Source of the DNA: a virus
DNA length: 50,691 nucleotides
IMG/VR virus record: IMGVR_UViG_3300048549_001834
Location: 1-50,691 of that record
Direction: 5' to 3' (one strand)
Positions 29,743 through 39,243 of the stretch are shown here, in pieces (position 1 is the first letter of the stretch; each line of letters opens with the position of its first letter). The position numbers were made by a program, and so were the translations under genes. Below the pieces are notes generated by a model that saw nothing but the letters and a program-made list of their open reading frames with translations, had not been told where the DNA came from and made no database searches.

Positions 29743-30945
29743 ATGGAAGATTACCAGAAACAAGGATTAAATATGGAGCAAGCTTTTGGGCTAGCTCCCA
29801 CAGCTTTAATTTCTTTGTACGAGATATATTATTTAGAAGGATATCAAGATGTAGATGTTTATGATAACAGAAATTATGCGCTACGCCTGTGCTCAGCCGA
29901 TAACCTATCTAATATAGATGCTCAATCAGCTCAATATATACAAGAAAATGGATTGAAATGGGCAGGCTTTTCATATATGCCTATAGGCCTTCAATCTGCA
30001 AATTTTTCATCTTCTTCTCAAGGCCTGCCTAGACCTTTGATTACTATATCAAATAAAAACATATCTACATTAATAAATCAAGTTGGGCATAAAGGTACGG
30101 TTTTAGAAACTATTTCTACTTATAATAAATATTTTAATGATATGACGAACGCAAGGGTTATGAGGAGGCAAGTATTCGCTAAATTTTTAGATGGAGATAA
30201 CTTTCCTCAAAATAATAATGTAAATCCTTGGGGAGTAAGGCCTCCTGGCCCTGGTCAAGCAGCAGATTCAGCTTATGAATTTTCTTCTAGCTTATATTTT
30301 ATATCAAAAAAAGCTAATGAAACGAAAGAATCTGTTGAATATGAATTGACATCATCTTTAGATGTTGAAAACGTCACTATACCCAACAGAACCATTTTAG
30401 GGGGATATTGCTCATGGTGTTATAGGGGAGAAGGTTGTTATTTCACTGGCCCAGCCGTAGCTACAGAGTTAGACGAAACCAACTTTATGCTAGGACCTCA
30501 AGATTCTTATGAAAATTCAGCTGCATTGTCCAGATTGAATGGAGCCAGACCAAAAAAAAGAGGCGGCAGCTCTATAATCGGCGAGTTCGATTATACTGCT
30601 ACTATTTCCGATTGGACTATAGACGTAAACTATCAAGCAGGTGATGTTGTTAAAACTCCTCCAGCTGCTGCTGGAGAAGGTTTTGTGGCTGGCACTAAAC
30701 AGGTTCAGTTAACTGCTAACGGAAACCTTTCTCAACAAAATGATAAAACTATATGGGTTTGTGTTCTAGACCACTTATCTAATTTAAATAATGCTCCAGA
30801 AAAAAAGGGTGGCCAATGGGTCGCTGACCAATGCTCTAAAAGTGTAGATGCTTGCAGATTAAGATTTAGATCTGGTTATACAAAAAACAACACGCTGAGA
30901 TTTGGAGGCTTTCCAGCTACAGAAGGTTATGACACAAATTCTTAA
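29743..30945 (+). CDS. minor tail protein L homologue (Fe-S type)
   Basis: A 400-residue homologue of lambda gpL, which joins the tail tube to the tip. The C-terminal Cys set (C223, C226, C232 in GYCSWCYRGEGCYF, and C364/C371 in CSKSVDAC) corresponds to the gpL [4Fe-4S] site. The residues between (about 281-345) hold an extra domain whose DWTIDVNYQAGDVV ... IWVCVLDH pattern resembles small carbohydrate-binding modules (W..Y..G..V....W.C). It overlaps the K homologue by 17 bases. Confidence 0.83.
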   Translation: MEDYQKQGLNMEQAFGLAPTALISLYEIYYLEGYQDVDVYDNRNYALRLCSADNLSNIDAQSAQYIQENGLKWAGFSYMPIGLQSANFSSSSQGLPRPLITISNKNISTLINQVGHKGTVLETISTYNKYFNDMTNARVMRRQVFAKFLDGDNFPQNNNVNPWGVRPPGPGQAADSAYEFSSSLYFISKKANETKESVEYELTSSLDVENVTIPNRTILGGYCSWCYRGEGCYFTGPAVATELDETNFMLGPQDSYENSAALSRLNGARPKKRGGSSIIGEFDYTATISDWTIDVNYQAGDVVKTPPAAAGEGFVAGTKQVQLTANGNLSQQNDKTIWVCVLDHLSNLNNAPEKKGGQWVADQCSKSVDACRLRFRSGYTKNNTLRFGGFPATEGYDTNS

Positions 30946-31300
30946 AAATATAAAAATACACGCCTTAAGTAAACTTCAAGAAGAAGTTTGCGGCTTTGTT
31001 GTTGAGCTAGATAGCGAAGTTTTTATTAAGCAATGTAAAAATATTTCGACAACTCCTGAAAGCAGGTTTGAGATACATCCTGAAGCATATCTGCAAACAA
31101 AATTAGAGTCTGATATTTTAGCTATATATCATAGCCATCCAAATTCAGAGTCTTTTTCAGAAACAGATAAATTAATATCTAGAATTAATTGTTTGCCAAA
31201 TATTTTATATATAAACGAAAAGGATAAATTTGAAGCTTTTTACCCAGATCTATGCAAAGAGTATAAAATTGAAAAAATAAAGGAGATTATTGATGGTTGA
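30929..31300 (+). CDS. tail assembly protein K homologue (JAMM/Mov34 domain)
   Basis: The ATG at 30929 follows AGAAGGTT; the frame is open above, but the upstream part lies inside the L homologue. The 123-residue protein is a JAMM/MPN metalloprotease-type domain: a Glu in EEVCGF (18-23), then HSHP (68-71) and S77-x-x-D80. In lambda gpK this domain is fused to an NlpC/P60 peptidase, absent here. The spacing from the second His to Ser is one residue shorter than usual, so catalysis is not certain. It overlaps the I homologue by 8 bases. Confidence 0.8.
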   Translation: MTQILKNIKIHALSKLQEEVCGFVVELDSEVFIKQCKNISTTPESRFEIHPEAYLQTKLESDILAIYHSHPNSESFSETDKLISRINCLPNILYINEKDKFEAFYPDLCKEYKIEKIKEIIDG

Positions 31301-31790
31301 AGTATATTTACATGGTATATTTGAAGAAAAATTTCGGTCAAAGTATGAATTTGAGTTAGAGTCTGTAAGTGATGTATTGAAAGCTATTGATGCTGTCGAG
31401 TCAAATTTTATGACTTTTTTAGCGCGAAATTTTGACCAAATGGAATTTTCTATGCTAGTTGACGGAAAAGTTGCATCTTTAGAAGACGCTAACAAAAAAG
31501 ATATGAAAAGAATAGATATTTTACCCGCAGCAAAAGGAGCCTTCCTTTTTACTTTTATTGTTGGGCTAGTTGTGTCAATCGGAGTAAGTGTTATAATGGC
31601 AGCTAATTCTGTTCAGGCTCCAACTATGGATAATGCATCAACACAATCAGCAAAAACATCCTCTTACTCTTTTCGCGGGGAAACTAATGTAGAAAGTCAA
31701 GGAAAGCCTGTTCCTTTAGGTTATGGTAGATTGAGGGTTGGTAGTAATGTTATAGGCAATCAGACATGGAATAGGAATTTGTTTAGATGA
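31293..31790 (+). CDS. tail assembly protein I homologue
   Basis: A 165-residue protein resembling lambda gpI. It has a ubiquitin-like N-terminal part (VEVYLHGIFEEKFRSKYEFE) with KAIDAVESNFMTFL, then KKDMKRIDILPAAKGA. A hydrophobic stretch follows (about 85-107, FLFTFIVGLVVSIGVSVIMA), then a GETNVESQGKPVPLGYGRLRVGS-like ending that is characteristic of gpI (PVPVxYGRxxVG). The ATG at 31293 is preceded by AAAGGAG 8 bases upstream, one of the few good Shine-Dalgarno sites here. The following J gene overlaps by 4 bases. Confidence 0.82.
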   Translation: MVEVYLHGIFEEKFRSKYEFELESVSDVLKAIDAVESNFMTFLARNFDQMEFSMLVDGKVASLEDANKKDMKRIDILPAAKGAFLFTFIVGLVVSIGVSVIMAANSVQAPTMDNASTQSAKTSSYSFRGETNVESQGKPVPLGYGRLRVGSNVIGNQTWNRNLFR

Positions 31791-34700
31791 TAAATGTAAA
31801 ATTTTATGGCATTCTCAATAAAACGCTTGGGAAGAGGAAGTATAAAAATTTAGATGAATTAAAATTTTTTGTAAAGTATAATATATATCCTTGTAAAATT
31901 ATTGAGCAAAAAAAAAGCTACGCAGTCCTACCATTAGTTTCTGGAGAAGGGGGAGGAAAAGGGAAAGGATCACCTCCCACTCCTTTGCTGAAACCTCCTG
32001 CTCCAGATGAAAATTCTTTACAGAGCTTTTCTCAATCTGAAACACTTGACTTAATATGCGAAGGCCCGATTGAAGGCTTTTGCGACAGTAATGGAAATTT
32101 AGTTACTGGTACTGATATCGCAAAAGGTGTTTATTTTAACGGGACAGTAGTCCAAAACGAAAATAGCACTTATAATTATAGAAGGCTAGCTTTAAATTAT
32201 GCAGTTGGAAGCCATAAAGGCATAAACCCATATTCTCGGGACGAAAAGTGGGCTCGAAGTAAAATTTATAATACCCAGTCAATTAAACAAGCTCTTGTAG
32301 GACCAAATATGGCTACAACGGATACTATGCTTGAGGAACAAAGCGCATATAATACAGAGACCTTACAAGAAGCGGCGAAAAGACCCTTCGGTTTTTTTGC
32401 ATTACTTCTTCTTCAACTTGGCGGAAAAAAACTTGGATCTACATTTAATACTGCATCCTGGTTTCAAACACAAGGATCGCATATAGGCTATTTTATAGGA
32501 GACACAAGTGGTTTGCAAAAAGCAATAGATTACGGTTATGCAGCAAGTCAAGTAGAGCATGGATCAGACATTAGGACACATACATCAACTCGAGACTTTA
32601 CTGCTTGGAGTGCTGGCCATGCAGAATTTTCAGAAGGAGGATTTCCTGTTTCTCATACAATCAAAAATAGCGAAGTTGATTTTGCATACGCTACAATATC
32701 TATAGATGAGTTAAAAGATACCGTAGACCATGGAGCAGGAGCTGGCAAGGTTGGTTTAATGACAACAGCCAGGGAGCATAAAGTAGGATTCTCGATAGAA
32801 ATAGGCATAAACGGACTAACTGATGAAGAAGCTCAATCTAGTGAGTTTAGAGCGTGGCTGGCACATCATGGCCTTTCTCAATCCTCATCCAATCCTCGGA
32901 AATCGATCACACGAAATTATTTTGTGCAGGGGTTGGTTGCAGGTAGTAAATATTTAATAGATGTGGGAAGAGCTAGTTTCGGAGTTGATGGAGAGGTAAT
33001 TTTTGGAGAAGACAGCGATTTTGATGAAGGAATGGATGATCTTGAGAGTAAAAGAAACCCAGCAGAAGTTTTTGACGCTGAAGGCTTAACGGCATTAAAG
33101 GAAGATCAAGCTCTTCCTCATAATTACACGTCAGATCAAACCGAACCAAATTTAGGGCTTAATCGATTTCAACAATTTGGATCAGCAGACGCAATTAGAG
33201 AAGTTTACGAGAGTGGAATGGAAACTTTTTTTATGCCAACAGATGACGCAAATAACGCTTTTAATTGCTTCAAGCTACCACCTTCTATAGTGACTGTTAA
33301 TGGAGATAAAATATCTAAAGCAAGATATCTGAAAGTGACAAAAACAGGAAGAGAATTAATATCTCCAATTATGGGTTCAAAAATTAGCTTGGAGAGTGTC
33401 ACAGAAATTATAGACGAAAAAATGTCTTATCCTTACTCGGCAATTGTACAGCAATCTTTTAATTCTAGATATTTTACAGAAAAACCAGAGAGAACTTATC
33501 ATTTAAAACTTAAGAAAATTTTAATACCATCTAACTATACCCCAGACAATAGATCAACAGTTGGAGCTAATGTATACGATGGAGCTTGGGATGGTACATT
33601 TAAGTATGCTTGGTCTGATAATCCTGCATGGGTTTTATATGATTTAATGACAAATAACAGATATGGTATTGGAGCCTATTTAGATATTAACAAAATTGAT
33701 AAATGGACATTATATAAAATAGGTAGATATTGTGATGCTGTGGATGATGATGGAAACTTTGTAGGGGTTGATGATACATACAATGGTAAAGAGCCTAGAT
33801 ACTCAATGAACGTACTAATTTCAGAAGAAGAAGAAGCTTATGAACTTTTAAAAACTATAGCAGAAACTTTTCATGGGATAGCATATTGGGATGGAAGGGG
33901 GGTTTCTGTCTCTATAGATGGAGGAGGTAATACCATAAAATACGAAAATTTTTCAAATTCTGCAAGTTATGTTATAGGAACAAAAGTAGAGTTTCCTCAC
34001 TCCACTTTTAATATATATGAAAAAATTACAAATGGTGGTGTTGGTATTAGGCCTGGAGTAGATCAAGATTGGAAAAAATACTGGAATAAAATTCCTGCGA
34101 TTGAAATTGATGAACCTGCGATTAACTTCACCAACACAAATGTTGAAGGAGGTGTTTTCGCATATTATACAAGTTCAAAATCCACAAGATACACTGTTGC
34201 TAGAGTTGGTTATATGGATAAAACTGATGATTACAGAAAAAAATATGAATATGTAGAAGATAAACAAGGCGTTAAAGAATTAGGAGTAATAAGAAAAAAC
34301 ATCGAGCCACTAGGATGTACATCAAGAGGTCAAGCGCGAAGAATGGGGCGTTGGTTTTTCCTGACCTCTTCTGTCAATACAGAGACAATCACTTTTTCTA
34401 CAGATTATAGAGCTTTATTTTTAAAACCAGGTAATATTATAGGAGTAAGCGATTCTCTTAAAAATACAAATCAATCAATAGGTAAAATAGTTGATGTTGA
34501 GGGTGATGAAATTTTAGTATTAACTCATCCTATTACTTTACAAACCCTTAATCAAACTACAAGACAAAATAAATATTATGATATAATATTAGGTAACATT
34601 GACCCAAGTTATAATATGGATTTTTTAGACAATAAAGGATCAGTCACTGGGCAAGATATTGCTAATTTAAATAAAGCTCAAAGATTACAAGGGTCAGTTT

Positions 34701-37591
34701 TTCCTGCAGATGGATCAAGCATAACTACTAATAGAATTAAAGTTAAAGACGTTAATGGGAATATTTTAAAATTTACTAGCTCTTTGTTAGATAGCTACGA
34801 TAATGGATATAATGTAGTATCAAAAGGAACAGATTGGGCTTTAGTTAATCCAACTGATGGTGGAACATATGCTAACGATTGGCAAGAAAGAAAATACAGA
34901 ATTGTAGGTATAGAAGAAGAAGGAGAAGGTAAGTATAAAATCATAGCCACCTTATTTGACGAAGAAAAAATCTCTTCCATGGATCAAAGTTTTCCAGTAA
35001 TATCTTCAAATTATGAAATAACACTAGGAGATAGTACTGAGATAGCAAATGCTACCCCACCCATTATTGAAAAATTCTCCATTGTTAGCGGATCAAATCT
35101 TTCTTTTAAAGTTAAATTTTCAACAACTATTGACGAATCCAAATTTAATAGTATAACTAATAATATTATTTTAACTGATCCATCTGGAAGTCAAGCAACA
35201 TATAATAATTCAAGCAGAAATGGTGGCGGAACAAAAGAATTTACAATAAACACTGGAGTGAGTAAAACTTCTAGCTCAGTTGCTGGAGTATGGACTATTT
35301 ATGTTACAACAACAGGTATACAGTCTTCTACATCTCAATCTAAAACATCTGGAGCTGGAATAGCATCAAAACTTATATCTGACGAAAGTTATAGTAATAG
35401 CCCGCCAGGAATTTCAGATGTAGGAGTATTAAACGAAGATGGAGTAACCAAAAGTAATTATCGCGTGGTTGAGACTGCTGGAGCAAGCTTTGATATAAGT
35501 TGGAAATATCAAGATATAAATTCATCTAGAACTATATACGACAACATCGCTGACTTACAAACTAATAGCCCTTTCTTTGAGGGATTCAGGGTAGGTTTGT
35601 GTCCCGTTGATAGGGGTGGATCAACTAATGCAAGTAGCGCTGGCAATCCTCTTACTAATAATGTAAAATGGATTTATGATAATAATAATTTATTGACTAG
35701 AATGCAATATACTTTTAATTATGAATTACGGTATAATACAACAGTTGATGATAATGGAATTCAAAGTTTTGTATATGCCAATTTACAAGATCAAAGAGGA
35801 ATAGCTGTAGTTATTCAGGGTGTGGCAAGAGCGGGCAACATTAGAAAATACAGCTCTAAGCAATCTTTTATTATGTACGACCCTCCGATCTCATACACGC
35901 CTGTAGTCTCTACACTCGTGCCAAGATTTACTCCGCATGATGATATCTTTTATGATTTAAATAAAGATAAAAAAATATCAATCATCTTAACGGATGAAGA
36001 GGGGAATGAAACTCAATCAGAAACATCTGAGCATGGTAAAATACCTGAAAACGCAAAATTTGATTTTGTAGCAGAAGCTTCAAAAAATTCAAACGTCCCA
36101 TCCAATATATATTCGTTGGAGGAGGCTCAAACATTATGGAACGAAATCAGAAATAATACTATTAATTCTAATGTTGTTAATTCGCGAAGTAGAAAAATAA
36201 GTCGATGGACAGGAGGCAATGCTCAAACAATATATATAGATATATCGTATGATAACATTAAGCTTGCTGCTGAAGCATGGGAAGAATATCAGTATATAGA
36301 TCCAAAATATGGCGAACAAGTCGATACCCACTGGGAAAATTTTCCATTAGTGCATTACGCCCACTCCGAAGAAATTAGCGACAAAGAAATGATAAATGAG
36401 TTAGGTGAATGGGGTACTGAGGATGTAATTTTTAATGACACTAATAAAACAATTTTAAGAAAAAATATTCCAGAAGGTATAGGAAGTAACACCTTATCAG
36501 CATTTGAATCCATAAAATTATTAGTATCTGGAAACTATACAAATGGTAATGCATATGAAGAGACTCAATCTATAGGTTTTATACAGGTATTTATAGGTAA
36601 AGATAACCCAGATTTTGAACCTGCTGATGATAACGAATTCAATTCATTAGAAGGCTCTAATCAAATAATTATCCCATACGATGACGAACTAGAAGAAGGT
36701 ATTAATTATGATAACGATTTTTATATAAAAATAAAAGCATGGGATTATTTTACTTGGAATAATTCTGCGTTAGATTTTTTAGGTAAAATAACGGAGCTTC
36801 CCAGTCAAGAGATTGATTTTGGCGTCACTGGTTTTATAGTTGTGCCCGAAGAAGATTTAGCTGATTTATTGGAAGAAGATGAAGATGAGGCAACTGAAGA
36901 AGACTTGGCTCATGCTTTTGTTAATACCTTTGGCGATGAAAGATTAATGGGTATGAAGCAATTTAGGGAAGGTTTAATTATAGGGGGAACAGAGGCTTGG
37001 TCATCTGCAGATGGCGCTCAAAACAACCCAGATTCTTTCGTTAAATATCCACTAGGAAATCATACAGATTCGCATCAAGGTACTCCTGTTGGTATAGGTC
37101 AATATAACTTAGAAAATGTAACAAGCAAAACTTATACAGACATATTAGGGGAAGGAGATAGTAGTAACAAGTTTGGACTAACTAAAGGAGAGATAAATAA
37201 TGACATGCTTGACTTTTATGTTAATGTCAAAGGAATGAACATTAGATGCTTGGCTGGCGACGACGGAAACTACGATGGCGTTGGAGGAATAATTTCTGGA
37301 CAAACTATAAAAACTAACGGTTTCGAAGCTGGAGAGATTGTGGCTTTTTCTCAAGAGCCTACAATTAACGGTTCGCCAATGTCAACTTACTTCTCTGAAG
37401 GAGAAGGAATATCTGGAAAAATAGATGAAGCTTTAAATAACACAAATATTTTTGACGATAAAATACAAGATACAAACTTTACTGAAAATTTAGTTATATC
37501 TGGAGACTCAAGATTAAAAGTTGAAGATGGTAATCTTCATATAGAAGTTAATGGTATATGGTATAGGATTGAGCCTGATGGCACATCTTAA
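31787..37591 (+). CDS. host-specificity tail tip protein J homologue
   Basis: A 1934-residue tip-attachment protein like lambda gpJ, far longer than lambda's 1132. GGGKGKGSPPTPLLKPPAPDE (about 56-76) matches the Gly/Pro-rich opening of J, followed by QSFSQSETLDLICEGPIEGFCD, where the D-L-I-x-E-G-P-I-E-G motif is diagnostic. The middle has the usual tip domains (NPAWVLYDLMTNNRYGIGAY; RARRMGRWFFL-like segment). The C-terminal ~700 residues are repetitive and rich in Asn/Asp/Ser and acidic residues, probably fibronectin-like and receptor-binding regions. It presumably decides host range. It is the last gene of the tail operon and ends face-to-face with the minus-strand genes. Confidence 0.9.
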   Translation: MINVKFYGILNKTLGKRKYKNLDELKFFVKYNIYPCKIIEQKKSYAVLPLVSGEGGGKGKGSPPTPLLKPPAPDENSLQSFSQSETLDLICEGPIEGFCDSNGNLVTGTDIAKGVYFNGTVVQNENSTYNYRRLALNYAVGSHKGINPYSRDEKWARSKIYNTQSIKQALVGPNMATTDTMLEEQSAYNTETLQEAAKRPFGFFALLLLQLGGKKLGSTFNTASWFQTQGSHIGYFIGDTSGLQKAIDYGYAASQVEHGSDIRTHTSTRDFTAWSAGHAEFSEGGFPVSHTIKNSEVDFAYATISIDELKDTVDHGAGAGKVGLMTTAREHKVGFSIEIGINGLTDEEAQSSEFRAWLAHHGLSQSSSNPRKSITRNYFVQGLVAGSKYLIDVGRASFGVDGEVIFGEDSDFDEGMDDLESKRNPAEVFDAEGLTALKEDQALPHNYTSDQTEPNLGLNRFQQFGSADAIREVYESGMETFFMPTDDANNAFNCFKLPPSIVTVNGDKISKARYLKVTKTGRELISPIMGSKISLESVTEIIDEKMSYPYSAIVQQSFNSRYFTEKPERTYHLKLKKILIPSNYTPDNRSTVGANVYDGAWDGTFKYAWSDNPAWVLYDLMTNNRYGIGAYLDINKIDKWTLYKIGRYCDAVDDDGNFVGVDDTYNGKEPRYSMNVLISEEEEAYELLKTIAETFHGIAYWDGRGVSVSIDGGGNTIKYENFSNSASYVIGTKVEFPHSTFNIYEKITNGGVGIRPGVDQDWKKYWNKIPAIEIDEPAINFTNTNVEGGVFAYYTSSKSTRYTVARVGYMDKTDDYRKKYEYVEDKQGVKELGVIRKNIEPLGCTSRGQARRMGRWFFLTSSVNTETITFSTDYRALFLKPGNIIGVSDSLKNTNQSIGKIVDVEGDEILVLTHPITLQTLNQTTRQNKYYDIILGNIDPSYNMDFLDNKGSVTGQDIANLNKAQRLQGSVFPADGSSITTNRIKVKDVNGNILKFTSSLLDSYDNGYNVVSKGTDWALVNPTDGGTYANDWQERKYRIVGIEEEGEGKYKIIATLFDEEKISSMDQSFPVISSNYEITLGDSTEIANATPPIIEKFSIVSGSNLSFKVKFSTTIDESKFNSITNNIILTDPSGSQATYNNSSRNGGGTKEFTINTGVSKTSSSVAGVWTIYVTTTGIQSSTSQSKTSGAGIASKLISDESYSNSPPGISDVGVLNEDGVTKSNYRVVETAGASFDISWKYQDINSSRTIYDNIADLQTNSPFFEGFRVGLCPVDRGGSTNASSAGNPLTNNVKWIYDNNNLLTRMQYTFNYELRYNTTVDDNGIQSFVYANLQDQRGIAVVIQGVARAGNIRKYSSKQSFIMYDPPISYTPVVSTLVPRFTPHDDIFYDLNKDKKISIILTDEEGNETQSETSEHGKIPENAKFDFVAEASKNSNVPSNIYSLEEAQTLWNEIRNNTINSNVVNSRSRKISRWTGGNAQTIYIDISYDNIKLAAEAWEEYQYIDPKYGEQVDTHWENFPLVHYAHSEEISDKEMINELGEWGTEDVIFNDTNKTILRKNIPEGIGSNTLSAFESIKLLVSGNYTNGNAYEETQSIGFIQVFIGKDNPDFEPADDNEFNSLEGSNQIIIPYDDELEEGINYDNDFYIKIKAWDYFTWNNSALDFLGKITELPSQEIDFGVTGFIVVPEEDLADLLEEDEDEATEEDLAHAFVNTFGDERLMGMKQFREGLIIGGTEAWSSADGAQNNPDSFVKYPLGNHTDSHQGTPVGIGQYNLENVTSKTYTDILGEGDSSNKFGLTKGEINNDMLDFYVNVKGMNIRCLAGDDGNYDGVGGIISGQTIKTNGFEAGEIVAFSQEPTINGSPMSTYFSEGEGISGKIDEALNNTNIFDDKIQDTNFTENLVISGDSRLKVEDGNLHIEVNGIWYRIEPDGTS

Positions 37592-37752
37592 TCTTTGAAT
37601 GTAGATTCTATATCTTGCAATAATTTAATCTTTTCTGATTTAGGTAAACTATTATATTTTTTCTTTAACTTTTTAAACACTCTTTTGTGTTCAGCTGATG
37701 AACCATCATAGGAAATTAATTTTTTAATTAATAACGCTTTTTGTTTATTCAC
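37588..37752 (-). CDS. small basic protein, GTG start
   Basis: A 54-residue frame from the GTG at 37750-37752. The GTG overlaps the stop of the upstream gene by 8 bases (GTGAATAA), and the stop is a TAA overlapping the J stop by three bases. It is Lys-rich (KALLIKKLISYDGSSAEHKR) and reads like a short coiled-coil protein. No family recognised. The junction style supports it, but the non-ATG start makes it less sure. Confidence 0.5.
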   Translation of the reverse strand: MNKQKALLIKKLISYDGSSAEHKRVFKKLKKKYNSLPKSEKIKLLQDIESTFKD

Positions 37753-37966
37753 TTTTTTCTTCTTCTTTAGGAATTAAATTATTCAATGTAGATATAAGGG
37801 AATCGTAGCTATCAATTTCTTCGATAATTTTTTTAATCGTACCACTTAAATCTCCGTGCTCACCTACACCTACAGGAGAGTTAAGCATAACATTTAGATC
37901 TGCAATTTTCTGGTCTCTTAACCCAATGTATTCAGAATAAATTCCTCTAAGATAAACTTCTTTCAT
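37745..37966 (-). CDS. small hypothetical protein
   Basis: A 73-residue protein (MKEVYLRGIYSEYIGLRDQK at the start, acidic C-terminus PKEEEKSE). GTIKKIIEEIDSYDSLIST (about 42-60) forms an amphipathic helix. AAGGAGG lies 9 bases before the ATG, a perfect Shine-Dalgarno inside the 3' end of the upstream small gene, and it decides the start. The family is unknown. Confidence 0.6.
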   Translation of the reverse strand: MKEVYLRGIYSEYIGLRDQKIADLNVMLNSPVGVGEHGDLSGTIKKIIEEIDSYDSLISTLNNLIPKEEEKSE

Positions 37967-38064
37967 TAAAGCTTTCCTCCTTCTGAATATTTAATACATA
38001 AGCAAATGCAATAAATTGCTGCTCCCGCTAAAATAAAATAACCTTGTAATTCTGAATTGTCCAT
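37966..38064 (-). CDS. 32-residue membrane peptide
   Basis: A 32-residue frame from the ATG at 38062-38064 to a stop that overlaps the next ATG by one base. It has one hydrophobic segment (YFILAGAAIYCICLCI, about 9-24), with a short charged end (KYSEGGKL). The gene is short, but a near-consensus promoter ends 7 bases before this ATG and the stop couples it to the next gene, so it is likely real. Its role is unknown; membrane location is predicted. Confidence 0.65.
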   Translation of the reverse strand: MDNSELQGYFILAGAAIYCICLCIKYSEGGKL

Positions 38065-38071
38065 ATATATA

Positions 38072-38100
38072 ATTATAGTAAAAAAGTTTTAAAAAGTCAA
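38072..38100 (-). promoter_or_regulatory. sigma70-type promoter, leaderless, for the 32-residue peptide operon
   Basis: Minus-strand TTGACT (38095-38100), 17-base spacer, TATAAT (38072-38077), 7 bases, ATG. It drives the three small genes down to 37588. Confidence 0.82.
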
Positions 38101-38113
38101 GAAATATTTTAAT

Positions 38114-38653
38114 TTATCTATATTCATGCCTTAATAATCTCCAACGATCAGAATCAATTGGCTTTGATCCGTCATTGATTGCAAATAGCATATCCACAAT
38201 TTCTTCTACCGAATCATAAATGTACTTGTGAGGTAACATACCAAGCATCCAAAGTGGAGTTTTTGACTTGCCCCCTTCCATGCTTATAAAGATTGGCTTC
38301 TTCATCCTAACAGCAGTTACAATTTCTTCAGCGCTACCCCAAGAAGCTACAGAGGGGACAAGATGAGCAATAATAAAGTCACTTCTATCTACTAAGTTTA
38401 AATCATATGCTCTTACGGTTTTCATTCTTTGAGCTGCCCTATCGTATTGCTTAGTTTTCATCCAATTTTCCATCTCAAGCCTAGACGCTTCATCTTCTTC
38501 TACGTCTTTCATAAATGGCTTTTCGTAAGGGTCAAAACAAGTTACATTGATTTCAGAGAGCTTTTGAGTAACTTCAGTTCTCCAATTTCTTCCGCTAATA
38601 TATTGCATATGGCCGACTAGATAAGTTTTAGTTTTTTCTAGAATATTTTTCAT
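38114..38653 (-). CDS. nucleoside 2-deoxyribosyltransferase-like protein
   Basis: A 179-residue protein. The ATG at 38651-38653 is chosen from the promoter just upstream; the frame is open further but would run through that promoter. TYLVGHMQYISGRNWRTEV (10-28) is the opening strand and loop, and DLNLVDRSDFIIAHL (84-98) is the D-L-x-x-V-x-x-S-D motif. SWGSAEEIVTA (104-114) holds the nucleophilic Glu region of deoxyribosyltransferases, followed by KPIFISMEGG. The protein would exchange the base of deoxynucleosides; a related DUF4406 fold is possible. Confidence 0.72.
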   Translation of the reverse strand: MKNILEKTKTYLVGHMQYISGRNWRTEVTQKLSEINVTCFDPYEKPFMKDVEEDEASRLEMENWMKTKQYDRAAQRMKTVRAYDLNLVDRSDFIIAHLVPSVASWGSAEEIVTAVRMKKPIFISMEGGKSKTPLWMLGMLPHKYIYDSVEEIVDMLFAINDGSKPIDSDRWRLLRHEYR

Positions 38654-38659
38654 ATTATA

Positions 38660-38688
38660 ACTATAATATATATAAACAAATTTGTCAA
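38660..38688 (-). promoter_or_regulatory. sigma70-type promoter, leaderless, for the deoxyribosyltransferase-like gene
   Basis: Minus-strand TTGACA (38683-38688), 17-base spacer, TATAGT (38660-38665), 6 bases, ATG. It decides the start at 38653. The -35 is 5 bases from the plus-strand gene starting at 38694. Confidence 0.8.
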
Positions 38689-38693
38689 GAAAA

Positions 38694-38915
38694 ATGAATA
38701 ATAGTACGCCAGAAGAAATGAATTTAATAACGATATTTATGGATGTAAATAAAACTCCAGAGCAAACTTGCAAGGAAATTGATTTTGAAGGTTGCGAGCA
38801 AATGAAAAGAGATTATCTTTCTGAAGTTAATACGCCTGGAGGCTGCTCGTCGTGCAGGAAAGCTAGCGTGAGGAGAAAATACACATCTTTTATTAAACCA
38901 AAAATTAAAAAATGA
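38694..38915 (+). CDS. small protein with Cys motif
   Basis: A 73-residue protein. The start is the ATG at 38694; the frame continues upstream only through the divergent promoter. It contains GCEQMKRDYL and NTPGGCSSCRKASVRRKY (about 48-65), a CxxC followed by basic residues that could hold zinc. Similar short GGC-x-x-C-R-K tails are known to me from marine phage proteins of unknown role. It overlaps the next gene by 4 bases. Confidence 0.6.
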   Translation: MNNSTPEEMNLITIFMDVNKTPEQTCKEIDFEGCEQMKRDYLSEVNTPGGCSSCRKASVRRKYTSFIKPKIKK

Positions 38916-39241
38916 TAAATTATTTATTAATTTATATTGCTTCTGTTTTAGTTGTATCTAATGTTATTGCTATATTGGAATATACTAATTTAAAGGTATA
39001 TGCTCTGTCGTTATTTATAAAAGAAAAAATATATACATTAGATGATTTGCATGATTATATTGTAGATAATTGGGGAAAACTTGGAGAATTATTAAGCTGC
39101 CCTTTATGTTATAGCACTTGGCTGTCTTTGTTTTTAGGGTTGTGGTGTGTTTGGTTTTTTAATTTAAATATTATTTATGCTTTGCTTTGTATGTTTTCAA
39201 TTCCTAGTCTCGCATGTTTAATAAATAAAAAAATAATTTAA
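38912..39241 (+). CDS. DUF1360-like membrane protein
   Basis: A 109-residue protein with membrane helices at about residues 2-24 and 71-102. Between them is a short conserved loop: ELLSCPLCYSTWLSLFLG (about 60-77) matches the L-x-C-P-x-C-x-x-x-W motif that defines DUF1360. The function is unknown; phage and spore-forming bacteria carry members. It overlaps the upstream gene by four bases (ATGA) and ends just before the tmRNA 3' end on the other strand. Confidence 0.7.
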   Translation: MINYLLIYIASVLVVSNVIAILEYTNLKVYALSLFIKEKIYTLDDLHDYIVDNWGKLGELLSCPLCYSTWLSLFLGLWCVWFFNLNIIYALLCMFSIPSLACLINKKII

Positions 39242-39243
39242 AT

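Noticed and set aside
31787-37591. Short minus-strand frames inside the J gene
   Set aside because: They have no promoter, no family motif and compete with an unbroken 1934-codon gene.
38654-38773. Hydrophobic N-terminal extension of the deoxyribosyltransferase-like protein
   Set aside because: It reads through the promoter at 38660-38688 and overlaps the divergent gene; family members start at the later Met.
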